A DNA stretch of 64,000 bases from Psococerastis gibbosa (GCA_963971405.1 OZ020487.1:21003371-21067370), one strand, 5' to 3'. Counted from the first letter of the stretch, positions 38,601-47,659 are shown. The notes: generated by a model from the sequence alone, not told the origin. Translations and numbers: made by a program.

Positions 38601-40567
38601 ACGGGTGAGGACTTTTGATATGTTCACCCCCTAACTAATCTAAATAAAGTAACGAAGTCAATAATTGTGTTCCAAACAATTTCTTCTATACCTTTTTATT
38701 GCCTGTAATAAGTATATAATCGTCAAAATATCTTCAAAATTAGGGTGTTCTGTGATTGCCATTGTGCTAGCGCCACAGTGACAGCGTAGAAAGCTTTCTT
38801 TTGGAGATGGTAATTTAGGGAAGTTATAGTTCTCAGTTACCTTGAGAGTTTTCTAAGGCAGGTGAACCCTTGTATTACATGTTCCAGTCGCTCACACACT
38901 TGGCTGTGCGTGGTGCTGGCCTTACAAGCCCCCCCCCCCTTTGTCTCCTATTGTAGGTGTGGGTGTCCCCATTTTGTTTAAATTTCCCCCATACCTCAGG
39001 GCTTAAGATATGTGAAATGAAATTATTTAACATGTATGTACTTGGGGCTGTCATGTTACACATATATATAGGCTATATATATATCTTTACATTACTTCCT
39101 TAATTGAGTCATGCTCTATCAGCTAACGCCCGAATTTTAGGAGTAAAAAATGGGAGGACCTTACGGCAACCAGTTGCAGAAGAACAATAAAATTATTTCT
39201 TTAAACTCCAGTCCAGGCTTTCCATAAGCAACCAATATACCAACAGTCATTCAGTAGGCTACGTATGATATATCATATTATTATGTATGCCACATTCAAA
39301 AACAGGCGCGAAAAACACAGCGTATGGGAACACAGTTCATCCTGCTGCTGAGGCTTACAAGTTTGATGGCCTCAATAGCTGTGTACTACAGAATACCATA
39401 ACATATGCCGTGTACATTATCCAAAAAACTTGTCAAATTGTGCTAACCGGTCTGATGAGAGTTGGAAAGTTTGTAAAATGGTTGTTGGGTGGCTACACTA
39501 CGGGGACCAATGATACCCGAATTATTTTAGCAATAGAAAAAACTGAGTCCAGTTATTATGTGTTGACGTTTTAAATGGCAGTTGGGTCTGTGGTTATAGG
39601 CAAACTGCTATCGGGGGCAACGGGTTACCCACAGACCGTCGAACGTATAGTTTGCCATTGCTTCTATTTAAACGGTAATAAGCTGCTATACATACAGATG
39701 CAGGCCTATACATACGATATTTTAACTGCAATACTGAGAAATGGAGGGGTATGCTGAAAAAGCAGTAGCTTTGGACTTTGGAGGTAGCTTTTTGGAAATC
39801 GGTATTGGTAGGGAAGGTTTGGTAGATGGAGTAATCAGGGCATTCTTTAATTAAGTGAGGAATTGTAATGGTACCTGATTATTGTGAAGAGTTGCAAATA
39901 ATATCACAAGGGGTTATCGGATGAGGAAAATATTACTAGTGTAAAAATCTAATTTCACTGTAATTATTATTCATTTTCTTCGCCGGTGCGGCGGTCCTCG
40001 GACGTTTTAACGACGTATTCCATCCAACTAATCTTATAAAACGTAGGCTACTATGTCTTCTCCATTGACTATTGCGTCTCGTTGTTTTATATATGCCACT
40101 CTCTGTTTTCATACAGGAGTCAATTTTTTTTGTTGAATTTTAATTCATGACCCCTACTATCCAGCCAATCAAAAATCAAAAAATCAAAAATGCAAGTTGT
40201 TGTCGCTGATAAGCGATGAAGGCTACCTAATTTACACTCTATTCCATGTGATGGTAATCAGAACAGGGTTAAATACGTTTGTATAATTATTTGTCCACAG
40301 TAGAAGCATCAACTGGCAGTTTCTCCCTGTGTTTACATACTGAAAAGTGTTCTATTATGACAGTAAAAGTGACTATAAAAAGTCTAAGTTTACTATACTT
40401 ACATTGAACTTCTTTTGGTCGGGGCTGCATTCATTATACAAGTACGGGTTAACAACTTTCTCATTATAATTTTTTTAAACCTACCTTGTCCTGCCCAGAT
40501 TGGCGCTTCCACTTAACAATGAAGAAGCCGCCTCCTGTAGGCGTTGGGCTTCGGTCTTGCGAGCCAT
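32300..40567 (-). CDS. Seven-exon gene for a disordered Pro/Glu/Gln-rich protein, unrecognised
   Basis: Joining 40567-40485, 37465-37283, 35934-35737, 34688-34650, 34211-34098, 33405-33235 and 32684-32300 gives 1173 bases, that is 390 residues plus stop. Every junction has an AG acceptor and a GTAAGT or GTAGGT donor. All six introns are phase 2, and each internal exon length is a multiple of three (183, 198, 39, 114, 171), so any can be skipped without a frame break. The protein starts MARKTEAQRLQEAASSLLSG, is basic and Pro-rich to about residue 89, has PTSPPA hexapeptide repeats (about 89-150), then a Pro/Glu-rich part, an acidic block (about 266-290), 29 glutamines, and a C-terminus containing DHDGWEWWQDVYVVVQGLPV. 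There is no signal peptide or membrane segment. No family is recognised. Composition suggests a nuclear or scaffold disordered protein (inference). The 5' end probably has further untranslated exons, because the first coding exon is itself preceded by an acceptor. Confidence 0.7.
32519..32605 (-). repeat. CAG/CAA triplet tract (polyglutamine)
   Basis: 29 in-frame Gln codons mixing CAG and CAA, flanked on the minus strand by GAG/GAA-rich acidic codons upstream. Interruption by CAA suggests moderate repeat stability (known for CAG/CAA tracts in general). Confidence 0.9.
33150..33173. repeat. Poly(A) run, ~22 bp
   Basis: A run of about 22 A within intron 6 of the minus-strand gene, possibly a retroposon tail. 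No element is recognisable next to it. Confidence 0.6.
33235..33405 (-). CDS. Exon 6: Pro/Glu/Ala-rich segment
   Basis: Acceptor TTTATTTCAG|GCCGAG and donor GCCTGT|GTAAGT. The 171 bases read PRLSPIREEPEEAPEALVAP, then EAPPRPMSPGTAYARRLPPA and LPAGVPSGSGIQALRP. Phase 2 at both ends. It is disordered in character and contains PEEAPEALVAPEAP-type imperfect repeats. Confidence 0.75.
34098..34211 (-). CDS. Exon 5 of the Pro/Gln-rich gene
   Basis: Acceptor TTTTTTTCTAG|ATCTG and donor GGCATT|GTAAGT, 114 bases. The phase-2 frame reads SDDSHPIFLLWLMEMMGPTM, then RPLHGVETARKWPAIAA. Another frame (SVAHGDDGANDAAPSWGGN) looks compositionally closer to the neighbours but is blocked by two stops at the exon start, so the reading here is the least certain of the seven. 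Confidence 0.55.
34650..34688 (-). CDS. Exon 4: 39-bp micro-exon
   Basis: Acceptor TTCGTTCAG|TTTGCC and donor CTCACC|GTAAGT. It encodes LPLASVSTPPAS in the phase-2 frame. Very short, but both splice sites are consensus and the frame is kept. Confidence 0.6.
34985..35195 (-). repeat. Partial copy of dispersed repeat family A (minus)
   Basis: On the minus strand it carries the family landmarks TTGCTTTCCTATTTATACG, GAGATTTCAGTGGATTCACA and AAAAAGTGGTTTTGAG. It lies in intron 3 and faces the plus-strand partial copy at 35265-35680, forming an inverted pair. Confidence 0.8.
35265..35680 (+). repeat. Partial copy of dispersed repeat family A (plus)
   Basis: It shares TTTGCTTTCCTATTTATAGG, GAGATTTCAACGGATTTG, AGTGGTTTTTACAAAACGTC and GGGCAAATTACACGGTGGAT with the fuller copies at 45022 and 52247. 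It is diverged and truncated at the right. It sits about 75 bp from the opposite-strand partial copy. Confidence 0.8.
35737..35934 (-). CDS. Exon 3: PTSPPA hexapeptide-repeat exon
   Basis: Acceptor TTTTTTTAAG|TTTTTG and donor GTGAACG|GTAAGT, 198 bases. The frame reads FCPGTVPPQPASPPATTSPP, then repeated APTSPP units, then SSPHDEGDSPDGE. Another AG (CCCCGCAG) inside would break phase, so the earlier acceptor is preferred. Confidence 0.75.
35775..35895 (-). repeat. 18-bp coding minisatellite
   Basis: About six to seven tandem copies of the plus-strand unit GGCGCCGGTGGCGAGGTG, each encoding PTSPPA in the exon frame. One copy has GCC for GGC (Ala for Pro) and the last is diverged. The copies are nearly identical at DNA level, as expected for recent slippage or unequal exchange. 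Confidence 0.9.
36600..36915 (-). pseudogene. LINE 3' remnant (C-terminal domain), copy 1
   Basis: A minus-strand frame from 36912 to about 36690 reads HTYSTRQRGDLARPAPRTAK, then DAILQDFAYLRKIPIELRAA and SNFPKLLRNHQVEKAF, ending EALAQ and stop. The TRQxGDL...P...iPxElR...Fpk.Lr pattern is the usual C-terminal domain of non-LTR reverse transcriptases. It lies in intron 1 and has a diverged relative at 38700-38990. Confidence 0.7.
37283..37465 (-). CDS. Exon 2: basic Pro/Ala/Lys-rich segment
   Basis: Acceptor TGTGTTTTAG|GCGTCC and donor CCAAAAG|GTAGGT, 183 bases. The frame reads RPTPYSRGVAPPPPVRRQRP, then KGQRPTTASSKPSGMAPATA and KATAKKRPMTTDSGDGPAAK. The PAAKR/AKKRP clusters could act as a nuclear localisation signal (inference). 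Confidence 0.78.
38129..38692. repeat. Foldback element in intron 1
   Basis: The left arm (about 38129-38236) and right arm (about 38575-38692) are imperfect reverse complements: GGTGAACATATCAACAGTCC pairs with GGACTTTTGATATGTTCACC, and CAACACAATTTTTGACTTCG pairs with CGAAGTCAATAATTGTGTT. The right arm carries a C10 run. Confidence 0.78.
38700..38990 (-). pseudogene. LINE 3' remnant, copy 2
   Basis: Homologous to 36600-36915: shared ATCGTCAAAATATC, GTAGAAAGCTTTCT, TTTAGGGAAGTTA and CTTGGCTGTGCGTGGTGCTG. The protein frame is broken, keeping RPAPRTAKC. Also in intron 1. Confidence 0.68.
38991..40484. other. Intron 1 remainder, no supported gene
   Basis: Plus-strand frames at 39287-39574 and 39575-39757 have no recognisable domain. 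A short TA-rich run lies at 39060-39085. Nothing else is supported. Confidence 0.45.
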
Positions 40568-40572
40568 CACGA
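40485..40572 (-). CDS. Exon 1 (first coding) with ATG
   Basis: Acceptor TTTTTTTTACAG|TCGTG and donor GGACAAG|GTAGGT. The ATG at 40567-40565 is the only one in the exon and opens MARKTEAQRLQEAASSLLSG, then SANLGRT. Five untranslated bases precede the ATG inside this exon, so at least one more 5' exon must lie at higher coordinates. It was not identified. Confidence 0.72.
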
Positions 40573-40902
40573 CTGTAAAAAAAAGAGAAAAACTACTATT
40601 TTAATTCTCACCTCCAGGTCATACTTTTCTGGGGGTGGCACTTCGGTGCTATACCACCCCTTAACAATTCATTAGTAAACCCACCCGATAATCCACTTGC
40701 ATTACTTTCAAGACAGCCGTCTGAAGCATTATCCTTGGACTGTTACAAATACATGATTTTTATTTATTTCCAGACGGCTCACTTGCTAATCAGGGTCCTC
40801 GAGTCGTTGGACTAGCTGGCCCAGTAATGCACCGCCAATGCTGATGCTCAGGTAGATGCCACCTGCCCACACTTCATTTGTTAAGACCATAGTACCATAT
40901 TA

Positions 40903-42061
40903 TAAGCCTGCCATACCTCCCGGTTTACCCGGGAGGCTCCTGGTTTTCAGCCCAATCTCCCGGCTTCTGGGTGAATGTTTTCGGGAGGCCGTAATCTCTC
41001 GGTTTAGGAAAATCTCCCAGTTTTTCTAAGACATGAAATTGAGTGGTGTAATTTTACGATTAAGTATACATTTTAATCGAATTATGTGCAATTGTATTCA
41101 TCGCCTGTAAATGCTAATCTCCGCAAAACCCCTCTATTTCAGGCCTATTGTTCACAATTTTTCAAACGGGGGAGACCCCCTGGCCCCCTTGTTTCCAACT
41201 ACCTACTTAATTAGTTAATTCATTACATGTAAAACCAGAAGGTTACTGCTATCAAAATGAGCAAAACCCCACTACATCAAGCCAATTTTTCAAAAAAAAT
41301 TTAACCGGGGGAGACCCTCGGGCAATTTTCGCCTTTATAATCTAAATGTTACTGCTATCAGTATACGTAAAGCCCCATTATTTTAAGCCAAGTTTTACAA
41401 ATTTTTCTACCGGGTGAGACCCCCCTGGCCCCCTTGTTTGCCACTACTAACTTAGTATATTTATCGGCTGTAAAATCTGAACATTACTGCTAACTAAATG
41501 CGTAAAACCACATTAATTTAAGCCAATTTTTCAAAAAAAAATTCTACCGGGGGGGACCCCCGGGCCCCCTCTTGTTTCCAACTACCTACTTCATTCATCG
41601 CATGTGTAAGATCTGAACGTTACTGCTATCAAAATGCGTATAACCACATTATTTTAAGCCTACTTTTCAACACAATTCTACCGGGGGAGACCCCCGGGCC
41701 CCCCTTGTGAGCAGTAGTATTTTCCGCCTGTCAAACTCCGCTATTTAGATCTGAACGTTACTACTATCGATGTACCTAAAACCTCATTAATTTAAGCCAA
41801 TTTTTCAAAAAAACATCTACCGGGGGAGACCCCCGGGCCCCCCTCGTGTGCAATTGTGTTCACCGCGTGTCAAATCTGAATGTCTAAAAGCTGCATACAG
41901 GGGTACGTCCTTGAGAACGGGTTTCCCCGTGGAGGCCCTCTATATTTTTGATGCTAACTTATTGCACTTGCCCTAGATGTCGAAAAAAATGGGTATAGTG
42001 TATACTGTATAAGCCAAACTAGAACCTCCCGGTTTTTTGAAAAATAAATCTGGCAGGCTTA
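40903..42061. mobile_element. hAT-like element with internal minisatellite (1159 bp)
   Basis: The ends TAAGCCTGCCA and TGGCAGGCTTA are perfect 11-bp inverted repeats, flanked by a perfect 8-bp direct repeat CCATATTA (40895-40902 and 42062-42069). No transposase frame. The interior is a tandem array of about six units. The core CCGGGGGAGACCCCCGGG recurs near 41167, 41305, 41410, 41548, 41681 and 41820 (steps of about 138 bp, one of 105). Each unit also carries TTAAGCCAATTTTTCAAAA and a TCTGAACGTTACTGCTATCA block. The core is a strong hairpin. Confidence 0.88.
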
Positions 42062-42588
42062 CCATATTAGGATTCAGGTAAGAAACCTAAGCTTACTACA
42101 AAATCATTAGAAAGCTTAAATTACTCGAATAAATTGAAACAAGACACCATTCGTATAACTAGGCCCGGTGTACAAAAACTATTTATACACCTTACGGTCT
42201 TTGGAGCAAACGGTTTGGCGCAAAACCGAGTCTACTTTAAAATATTTTTCTCGCTGAGCTCACGTCCGATTTAGCGGGTGTATCGGAGCTAACAAAAAAG
42301 TTGCACCTGTAAAGGGGGAAAGGTGATTTGTGGTAGCATTAGATGGATCCTACCTTGTTGAAGGCTAGCGGCTTGTTTTTTTTATCAGGGTACGGTGGAA
42401 ATTAGTAGTAGTAGTAGGCAGTGAAATTTGCAATGACAATTTTGAAAATCAGAAAGGAGACATCAATCTTCGGTGAACATCTATCGAGTGTTTGTCACTC
42501 TAAAGGTCTGGTTAAGATGGTAGAAATAATTATAAAAGTGACAAATAAAAATCTGTGACTGGAGGGCCTTATTCTCTTGTGCCTCAAG

Positions 42589-43014
42589 TAGGGTTGCCAA
42601 CTTACTCTCCTTCAGAGTATTGCACTCTTTTTCATGCATGTGAACTCTACAAACTGAAGGTCATTTAGAGTAGGTACGCAAAAATACTCTTTTTCTGAAA
42701 GAAGAAGCAAAATATTTTTTTATAAATTTAATTAGAAATGAGCTATTTATTTATAAATTTAGATTTGCAGTGTGAAGAGGCTTTTAGTAGCTTTCAAAAG
42801 AATAAGAATTCTGCGAAAACCTAAAAAAAAATATTGTTTTCATTAGTAATTCGAACCCCCTGATTTACAATAAAATGTTGTGTATAAAAGTGTATTTTCG
42901 GCGTGATTTTGACTCATTTAACAGTAAGTACTCTTTTTTAAATACTGTACTCATTATTTTCCTTCTCCGAAGTCAGATGTACTTTATTTCGAGAAAAAAA
43001 AGTTGGCAACCCTA
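42589..43014. mobile_element. Non-autonomous hAT-like element (426 bp)
   Basis: Perfect 15-bp terminal inverted repeat TAGGGTTGCCAACTT. The flanks GCCTCAAG (42581-42588) and GCCTCAAA (43015-43022) match at 7 of 8. AGTACTCTTTTT-type blocks recur near both ends. No coding frame. Confidence 0.87.
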
Positions 43015-43151
43015 GCCTCAAACGACATGCAACGACACTAAAGCGGCCTCTACACGGTCAATAATAATGACATTACCAGCAATGGGCTGCAACGTCATTA
43101 CTATACAGTAATGATGGAGCTGTGATCAGAAAATCCGAATCCCTATCATTA

Positions 43152-43560
43152 TGTCAAGACAGGCCCGTACCCAGGATTTAATTGGGGGGGGGGGGGGCAA
43201 AAACACATTTTTTTTATAAATGATAGGTTCATCCGTAGTGATTTAAGTAGTTTTAGCTAAAACACTTACATTATTTATTATTTTTTTATCAAATTTAGGG
43301 GGGGGCCATGGCACCCTTCGCCCCCCCCCCTTCCTTGGGTACGGGCCTGTGTCAAGACATGTAGCGTAGTGGTGCGGACTCTGACTTTCACCCGAAAGGT
43401 TGTTGGTTCGAGTCCCACACTATATAGCTGATTTTTCTGGCCATTATTCGGAATGCATGTAAAGCAGGCGGTCCCGGGGCTTCCTAGTTGAGTGTATATA
43501 GCCCTAACTCCGCTAGGTTGGCTTAGTAATAGAAACAACAAAAAGACCTTATTTATTTAT
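43152..43560 (+). repeat. tRNA-derived SINE, copy 1 (split by a hAT-like insertion)
   Basis: A perfect RNA polymerase III A box, TAGCGTAGTGG (43362-43372), and B box, GGTTCGAGTCC (43405-43415), lie at tRNA spacing, followed by a body with TTTTCTGGCCAT, CATGTAAAGCAGGCGGTCCC and GTTGGCTTAG and a TTATTTATTTA end. A second copy at 56003-56178 shares all of these. The SINE 5' end (GTCAAGACATG) is interrupted by the element at 43160-43349, whose target duplication is made of it. Confidence 0.85.
43160..43349. mobile_element. Short hAT-like MITE inserted in a SINE (190 bp)
   Basis: 14-bp inverted termini CAGGCCCGTACCCA and a perfect 8-bp target duplication TGTCAAGA (43152-43159 and 43350-43357). 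The interior has a G14 run and a C10 run facing each other, so the whole element can fold. No coding frame. Confidence 0.87.
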
Positions 43561-43863
43561 TATTTTTCGTTATTCCAGCTTTGTCCACGTTACACAATCA
43601 TTATTATTACTGTCATCTTGATAAGGTAATGTCATTACTACTATTAAGCACTCATATTATGTATTTCATACAGTATACATGTGGCTCATGCGAATAGCTT
43701 CTCTCCGGAAGCAGTCCCAGCAGCAGCCTATTCTCTTAAATTCTCGGTGATTACAAGTCAATAGCCGCACACAGGCTCAAATCAGCACAGTTAATGTCCC
43801 CAAGGTTATGCACCTGACTGATCCCTTTCTAGCTCACTTCAATAATTACTGTATCACTGAAAT

Positions 43864-44282
43864 CAGGGACGCCGACTTGGGGGGGGGGGGGGGGGCACGG
43901 TCCATCTTGCCCCCGCAGACTAATTTCTGGGGGGGGGGGGCAGCGCCCCCCAGAAGCAAGAACCCTTAGTGCAGTTTATTTATTTGTCTCCCTTAATATT
44001 TCAAACATTAAGATAAAAATAAATCACATAATTTGGCATTTGCACCGCACCAACTTTAAGAAACTTTTTCGCGCCAATTTTGTTCGTATAGCCAACTTTC
44101 GAATGATTTTTGATATAAAGGCTTTAGTAAATAATTTTATAGAAAGAGCGAGTGTACGTCGGTCAATGCTTTCTGCATTATACTTATTTTAAGTAACCAT
44201 TTACCAATGCATTTTCCTAATACTTTCCAGAGTACCGAATTTTGCCCCCCCCCCCCAGAATTTTGAAAATTCGGCGTCCCTG
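43864..44282. mobile_element. Non-autonomous hAT-like element with G/C runs (419 bp)
   Basis: The termini CAGGGACGCCGACTT and, reverse-complemented from the right, CAGGGACGCCGAATT. The flanks ACTGAAAT (43856-43863) and AGTGGAAT (44283-44290) match at 6 of 8. It contains G runs of 15 and 11 and a C13 run next to the termini. Confidence 0.75.
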
Positions 44283-44566
44283 AGTGGAATTATAATACAG
44301 TAATAGTGTATACTATATACTGTATGTCTGTCATAGCTTATCACAGAAAGGATACTACACCTTTTAAAAAAACGTTAGCACCACAATAGCTCAGTCGTTA
44401 TATTCCCTACATATTTTATTATATATTACGAAGCAGCTCGTTTGATCAAACATGAGTTCTAATAAATTAATACCATGAACAAAATAAAATAGAGCTTCCA
44501 TATTAATTTTACACACGATTCTTTAATTCCCATTTTAAAAAAAAATGTTAATAATACTAGTACTTC

Positions 44567-44847
44567 TAGGGTTGCCAGATTTACAAAAAATGAAAACCGG
44601 ATAGGGAGTCAATGGGCCATTCAATTTAATTTTTTCTAAAAAAAAAAAACTGATTTTCTCTAGTCTTCAATTTTGTGCATTTTGAGAAACTTTCTATTAT
44701 AGTAATTAGGCCTAGTATCAGATTCATAAAAGTATTTCGTTCAATCCTCCAGACAACAAAAATTTGCACACTCGAGCGAAAGAAACGGACAAAGCATTGT
44801 CCCGGTCAAATACTGTCCGGTGAAAAACCGGACACCTGCCAACCCTA
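44567..44847. mobile_element. Non-autonomous hAT-like element (281 bp)
   Basis: The left terminus TAGGGTTGCCAGATTT and the right terminus, reverse-complemented, TAGGGTTGGCAGGTGT. The flanks AGTACTTC (44559-44566) and AATACTTC (44848-44855) match at 7 of 8. The terminus resembles that of the element at 42589, so the two probably used related transposases. Confidence 0.78.
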
Positions 44848-45144
44848 AATACTTCTATACTATAAGCCATATGCTAATGTGCGTACATTGCCAAGTTCTC
44901 AATTTAATAAAGTAATTTTGGAACCCCTAATTGCCTAATAACTTTATTATCTGGTCTGCCTCCTGTCAGGTTCTTGTACTAAAATAAGAACAAAAAGTTC
45001 AATAATACTGCAATTTATTATTGCTTTCCAATTTATATGTAGTATAAGGAAAGCTTTGTGATGGTCGAAATTTTCGATTCCGAGATTTCAACGGATTTAC
45101 ACGTTTTGAGGTCCCAGGAACAAAAAAAAGTGGTTTATACGAAA

Positions 45145-45210
45145 TGTCTGTCTGTCTGTCGCTCTGTCGCTCTGTCTGTCGCTCTGTCTGTCGCTCTGTC
45201 TGTCTGTTCG
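45145..45210. repeat. CTGT/CGCT microsatellite
   Basis: Repeats of CTGTCTGTCGCT and CTGT inside family A. Other copies of the family have shorter CTGT tracts at the same place. Confidence 0.85.
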
Positions 45211-45783
45211 TCAATTTCCGGGCAAACTACTCGGTGGATTTGTATGCGATTTGGCGTGATAGTTCACAAAAATCATACCTCGAGACGATTTTTTTTATTT
45301 TGGGCTTACTCGGAATGGGGGAGCTTATTTTCAAAAAACTCATAAAAAACTTATAAAAAAATTATTTCTCGAAAACGGCTCCAACGAGTTCTTTTAACTT
45401 TACATATACTTTAGTAGTCGTTATTAATGTTGACACAAATGCGGGGGGTCACTCTTGCCCCTGGATAGTTTGCTTCTGGGGGTAAAAAAATAAAAATAAC
45501 TTAATGTTAATGAAAAATGACTAAAAAATAATTTTTCTGTGAAACCTTTCCATCAATGATTTCTACCTTCAGGCATGTTTTAGGTGTTACATTGAGTAAC
45601 GAACCCGGACGGATTGCTTTCCCAAAAAACTATTTGGTTTTGTGCAAAAAAAAATGTTATTAAAAAAATGATTGAAAATTCACGGTCAAATGCATTGCGT
45701 GCCCTGCCATTATTGCTGTGTGGTAATTTATTGGTCTGACCTATCTAGAATTTACCTCACCTCCAGTGACGTCAGGTGGGAAA

Positions 45784-45806
45784 CCCCCCCCCCCCCCCCC
45801 CCCCCC
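45784..45806. repeat. Poly(C) run, 23 bp
   Basis: An uninterrupted run of about 23 C. The equivalent position in the copy at 52247 has C9 and in the minus copy at 53694 a G-rich run, so it expanded within the repeat family. Confidence 0.85.
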
Positions 45807-46013
45807 GATATATCGGAAATTTAACAACAGGAAAATTATTTACCATGAAATTACTCATTTTCTCTAGCTACTACTTGATAAATTGGAAAGCATGTTCGAG
45901 CAAACTCGGACCGGTTCTTTTCATTGTTTCTGAAGTTATGGCTAATATGTAATATTTTTTTCCCCAGCCGGTACCCCCAGCACTGGGAGCACATAATATA
46001 GCCTACTTGTATA

Positions 46014-46440
46014 CAGGGTGGTCCAGACCATCCGTCCAACTACTTTTTCTCGAAAACGAATGACGTCGGAGGTCTGAATTTTTTTTTATCATTACAAAGT
46101 GGGAGCTAATGCATTTCTGGAAATTAGTTTGGAATTTTTTGGGGACCTCAAAGGGGGGTTTTTGGGGGGTTCACATGCTGTTTTGCAAATTTTGCAAATT
46201 ATGAATTAACACTAAGCTTTCAAATGATGTGCAATTTGACATACCGTTATAGGCCTATCTGATTATTCCGAGAAACAGCATATGGACCCCAAAAAACCCC
46301 CCTTTCAGGTCCCCAAAAAATTCCAAACTAATTTCCAGAAATGCATCAACCCTAACTTTGTAATGATAAAAAAAAATCAGACCTCTGAAGTCATTCGTTT
46401 TCGAGAAAAAGTAGGTGGACGGATGGTCTGGACCACCCTG
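46014..46440. mobile_element. Long-armed palindromic MITE with TA flanks (427 bp)
   Basis: Arms of about 175-180 bp are near-perfect reverse complements, beginning CAGGGTGGTCCAGACCATCC at 46014 and ending in its complement at 46440. TATA flanks both sides, consistent with a TA target as in Tc1/mariner elements. Shared inner blocks include TTTTTCTCGAAAACGAATGA and AATTTTTTGGGGACCTCAAA. The spacer is about 75 bp. No transposase. Confidence 0.85.
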
Positions 46441-46482
46441 TATATAGGATAGGGTAATACAATGTAACATATTCATGTACCG

Positions 46483-47220
46483 AAATAATAATAATAATAA
46501 TATTTTTTTTTTTTCCTAACTGGTTACTCCACCAGCTAGGGGATTATATTAATTCAAAATAAAAATAGACTAATTACAATTCACGACCACCCCAAAGCTT
46601 CCACTTGTCGGGGGTGGCGTCTTCTTCACTAAATGTTGCAACTTTTTAAGGGTATTGTGGGTTCAATAGGTCTTGCCTATTGAGTCTCTAACAACCATTT
46701 TTTTATTACTTGCTTTGCTTTCCCAATTTTTTCTTCATTTTTTATAGCTTGGGGGATTTCGTTGAACAATGTTTTTATTAGCACATTATTTTCCCTGTCC
46801 CCATATTTATTGTATGTAATTGGTATCTGTAACCTTTGTTGTTGCCTCGTATATCTAGTTTTGTCCGCTGCTTTATATTTATCGTCGAAATAATTTTGTT
46901 TTATAATTTTAAATTTTAAGATTTTATTGCACGTTAATAATTCAGCATGTTGATATTTCGAAAATGTATCATTGTATTTTTTGTTAAATTTTTCCGAATA
47001 CATATTAGTTATAATTCTATCTTGTATTTTTTGTATTTTTTGTATGTAAGTGTTATTATCACGTCCCCATGATGTGATCCCATAACTGATAACTGATTCC
47101 ACTAGTGCATGGTACACCATCTTTCTAGCTTTCAAAGGAACTCCATATTTCAATTTATGTAGTACTCCACTTGACGATCTTAGCTTTTTACACACTGAGT
47201 CAATTTGTGTCAATAATAAT
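46483..47220 (-). pseudogene. 5'-truncated LINE 3' end, copy with RT C-terminus
   Basis: Minus-strand frame from about 47220 to 46677: SSGVLHKLKYGVPLKARKMV, then YHALVESVISYGITSWG, then YKAADKTRYTRQQQRLQIPI and NNVLIKTLFNEIPQAIKNEE, ending LLETQ. This is the region C-terminal to the reverse transcriptase core. About 190 bp of 3' UTR follows, with an ATT/A-rich tail at 46483-46512. The Lys-rich start of the open frame is only the poly(A) tail of the neighbouring inserted copy. Confidence 0.85.
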
Positions 47221-47658
47221 TTTTTTTTTTTTTTTTTTTTTTTCCCTTGACCGGTAACCCCGGACAAGGTGCATATATTGAGAACAACAATTTGTTATTA
47301 ATCAGCATTATCACGCTCAAGCTTCCGCTTATCGAGCGATCATAGTGCAGTGGCTCTGCAAGATATAAATATAATTAATAATAATTAATAATAATAAACC
47401 ATTATATAGTACTCACTCTAGCTTTCTGCAATGAGTGAGATCCTTCTGAACTCTGAAGGATGTATTTACATATATTTATTGTTTATACTATTATATATTA
47501 TTATATATTGATGTAAAATTATATGTATAATGAAATGGCTAATAGTCTGTATTTAAAATTAAGTATTTTTTTAATTCTTTTTTTATTTTCCCTATTTTGT
47601 TCAATTCTTTTAGTTTAAGTGGCAATTTGTTAAATATCTCTGGTAAAACTGTTTCATT
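47221..47658 (-). pseudogene. Second LINE 3' end inserted beside the first
   Basis: Read on the minus strand it ends in about 22 A at 47221-47243, preceded by a 3' UTR related to that of the neighbouring copy (CCGGTTACC/GGTAACC and AAGCTTCCRCTT-type blocks in the same order). The C-terminus is readable as VLPEIFNKLPLKLKELNKIG, then KIKKELKKYLILNTDY and a stop at 47539. It is truncated at its 5' side next to the AAT microsatellite. Confidence 0.75.
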
Positions 47659-47659
47659 G

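Larger units (their letters stand above)
45022..45920 (+). repeat. Dispersed repeat family A, long copy
   Basis: It starts TGCTTTCCAATTTAT and carries the reverse complement ATAAATTGGAAAGCA at 45878-45892, so it has imperfect terminal inverted repeats, with a conserved extension (TGTTCGAGCAAACTCGGACC) to about 45920. It includes a CTGT/CGCT microsatellite (45145-45210), ATTATTTCTCGAAAACGGCT, GGGCAAACTACTCGGT and a C23 run at 45784-45806. Other copies: 52247-53095 (plus), 51131-51795 and 53694-54482 (minus), and two fragments near 35 kb. No intact frame. Confidence 0.85.

Noticed and set aside
44380..44460. tRNA gene suggested by an ATAGCTCAGTCGTTA motif
   Set aside because: An A-box-like stretch without a B box or a foldable acceptor stem.
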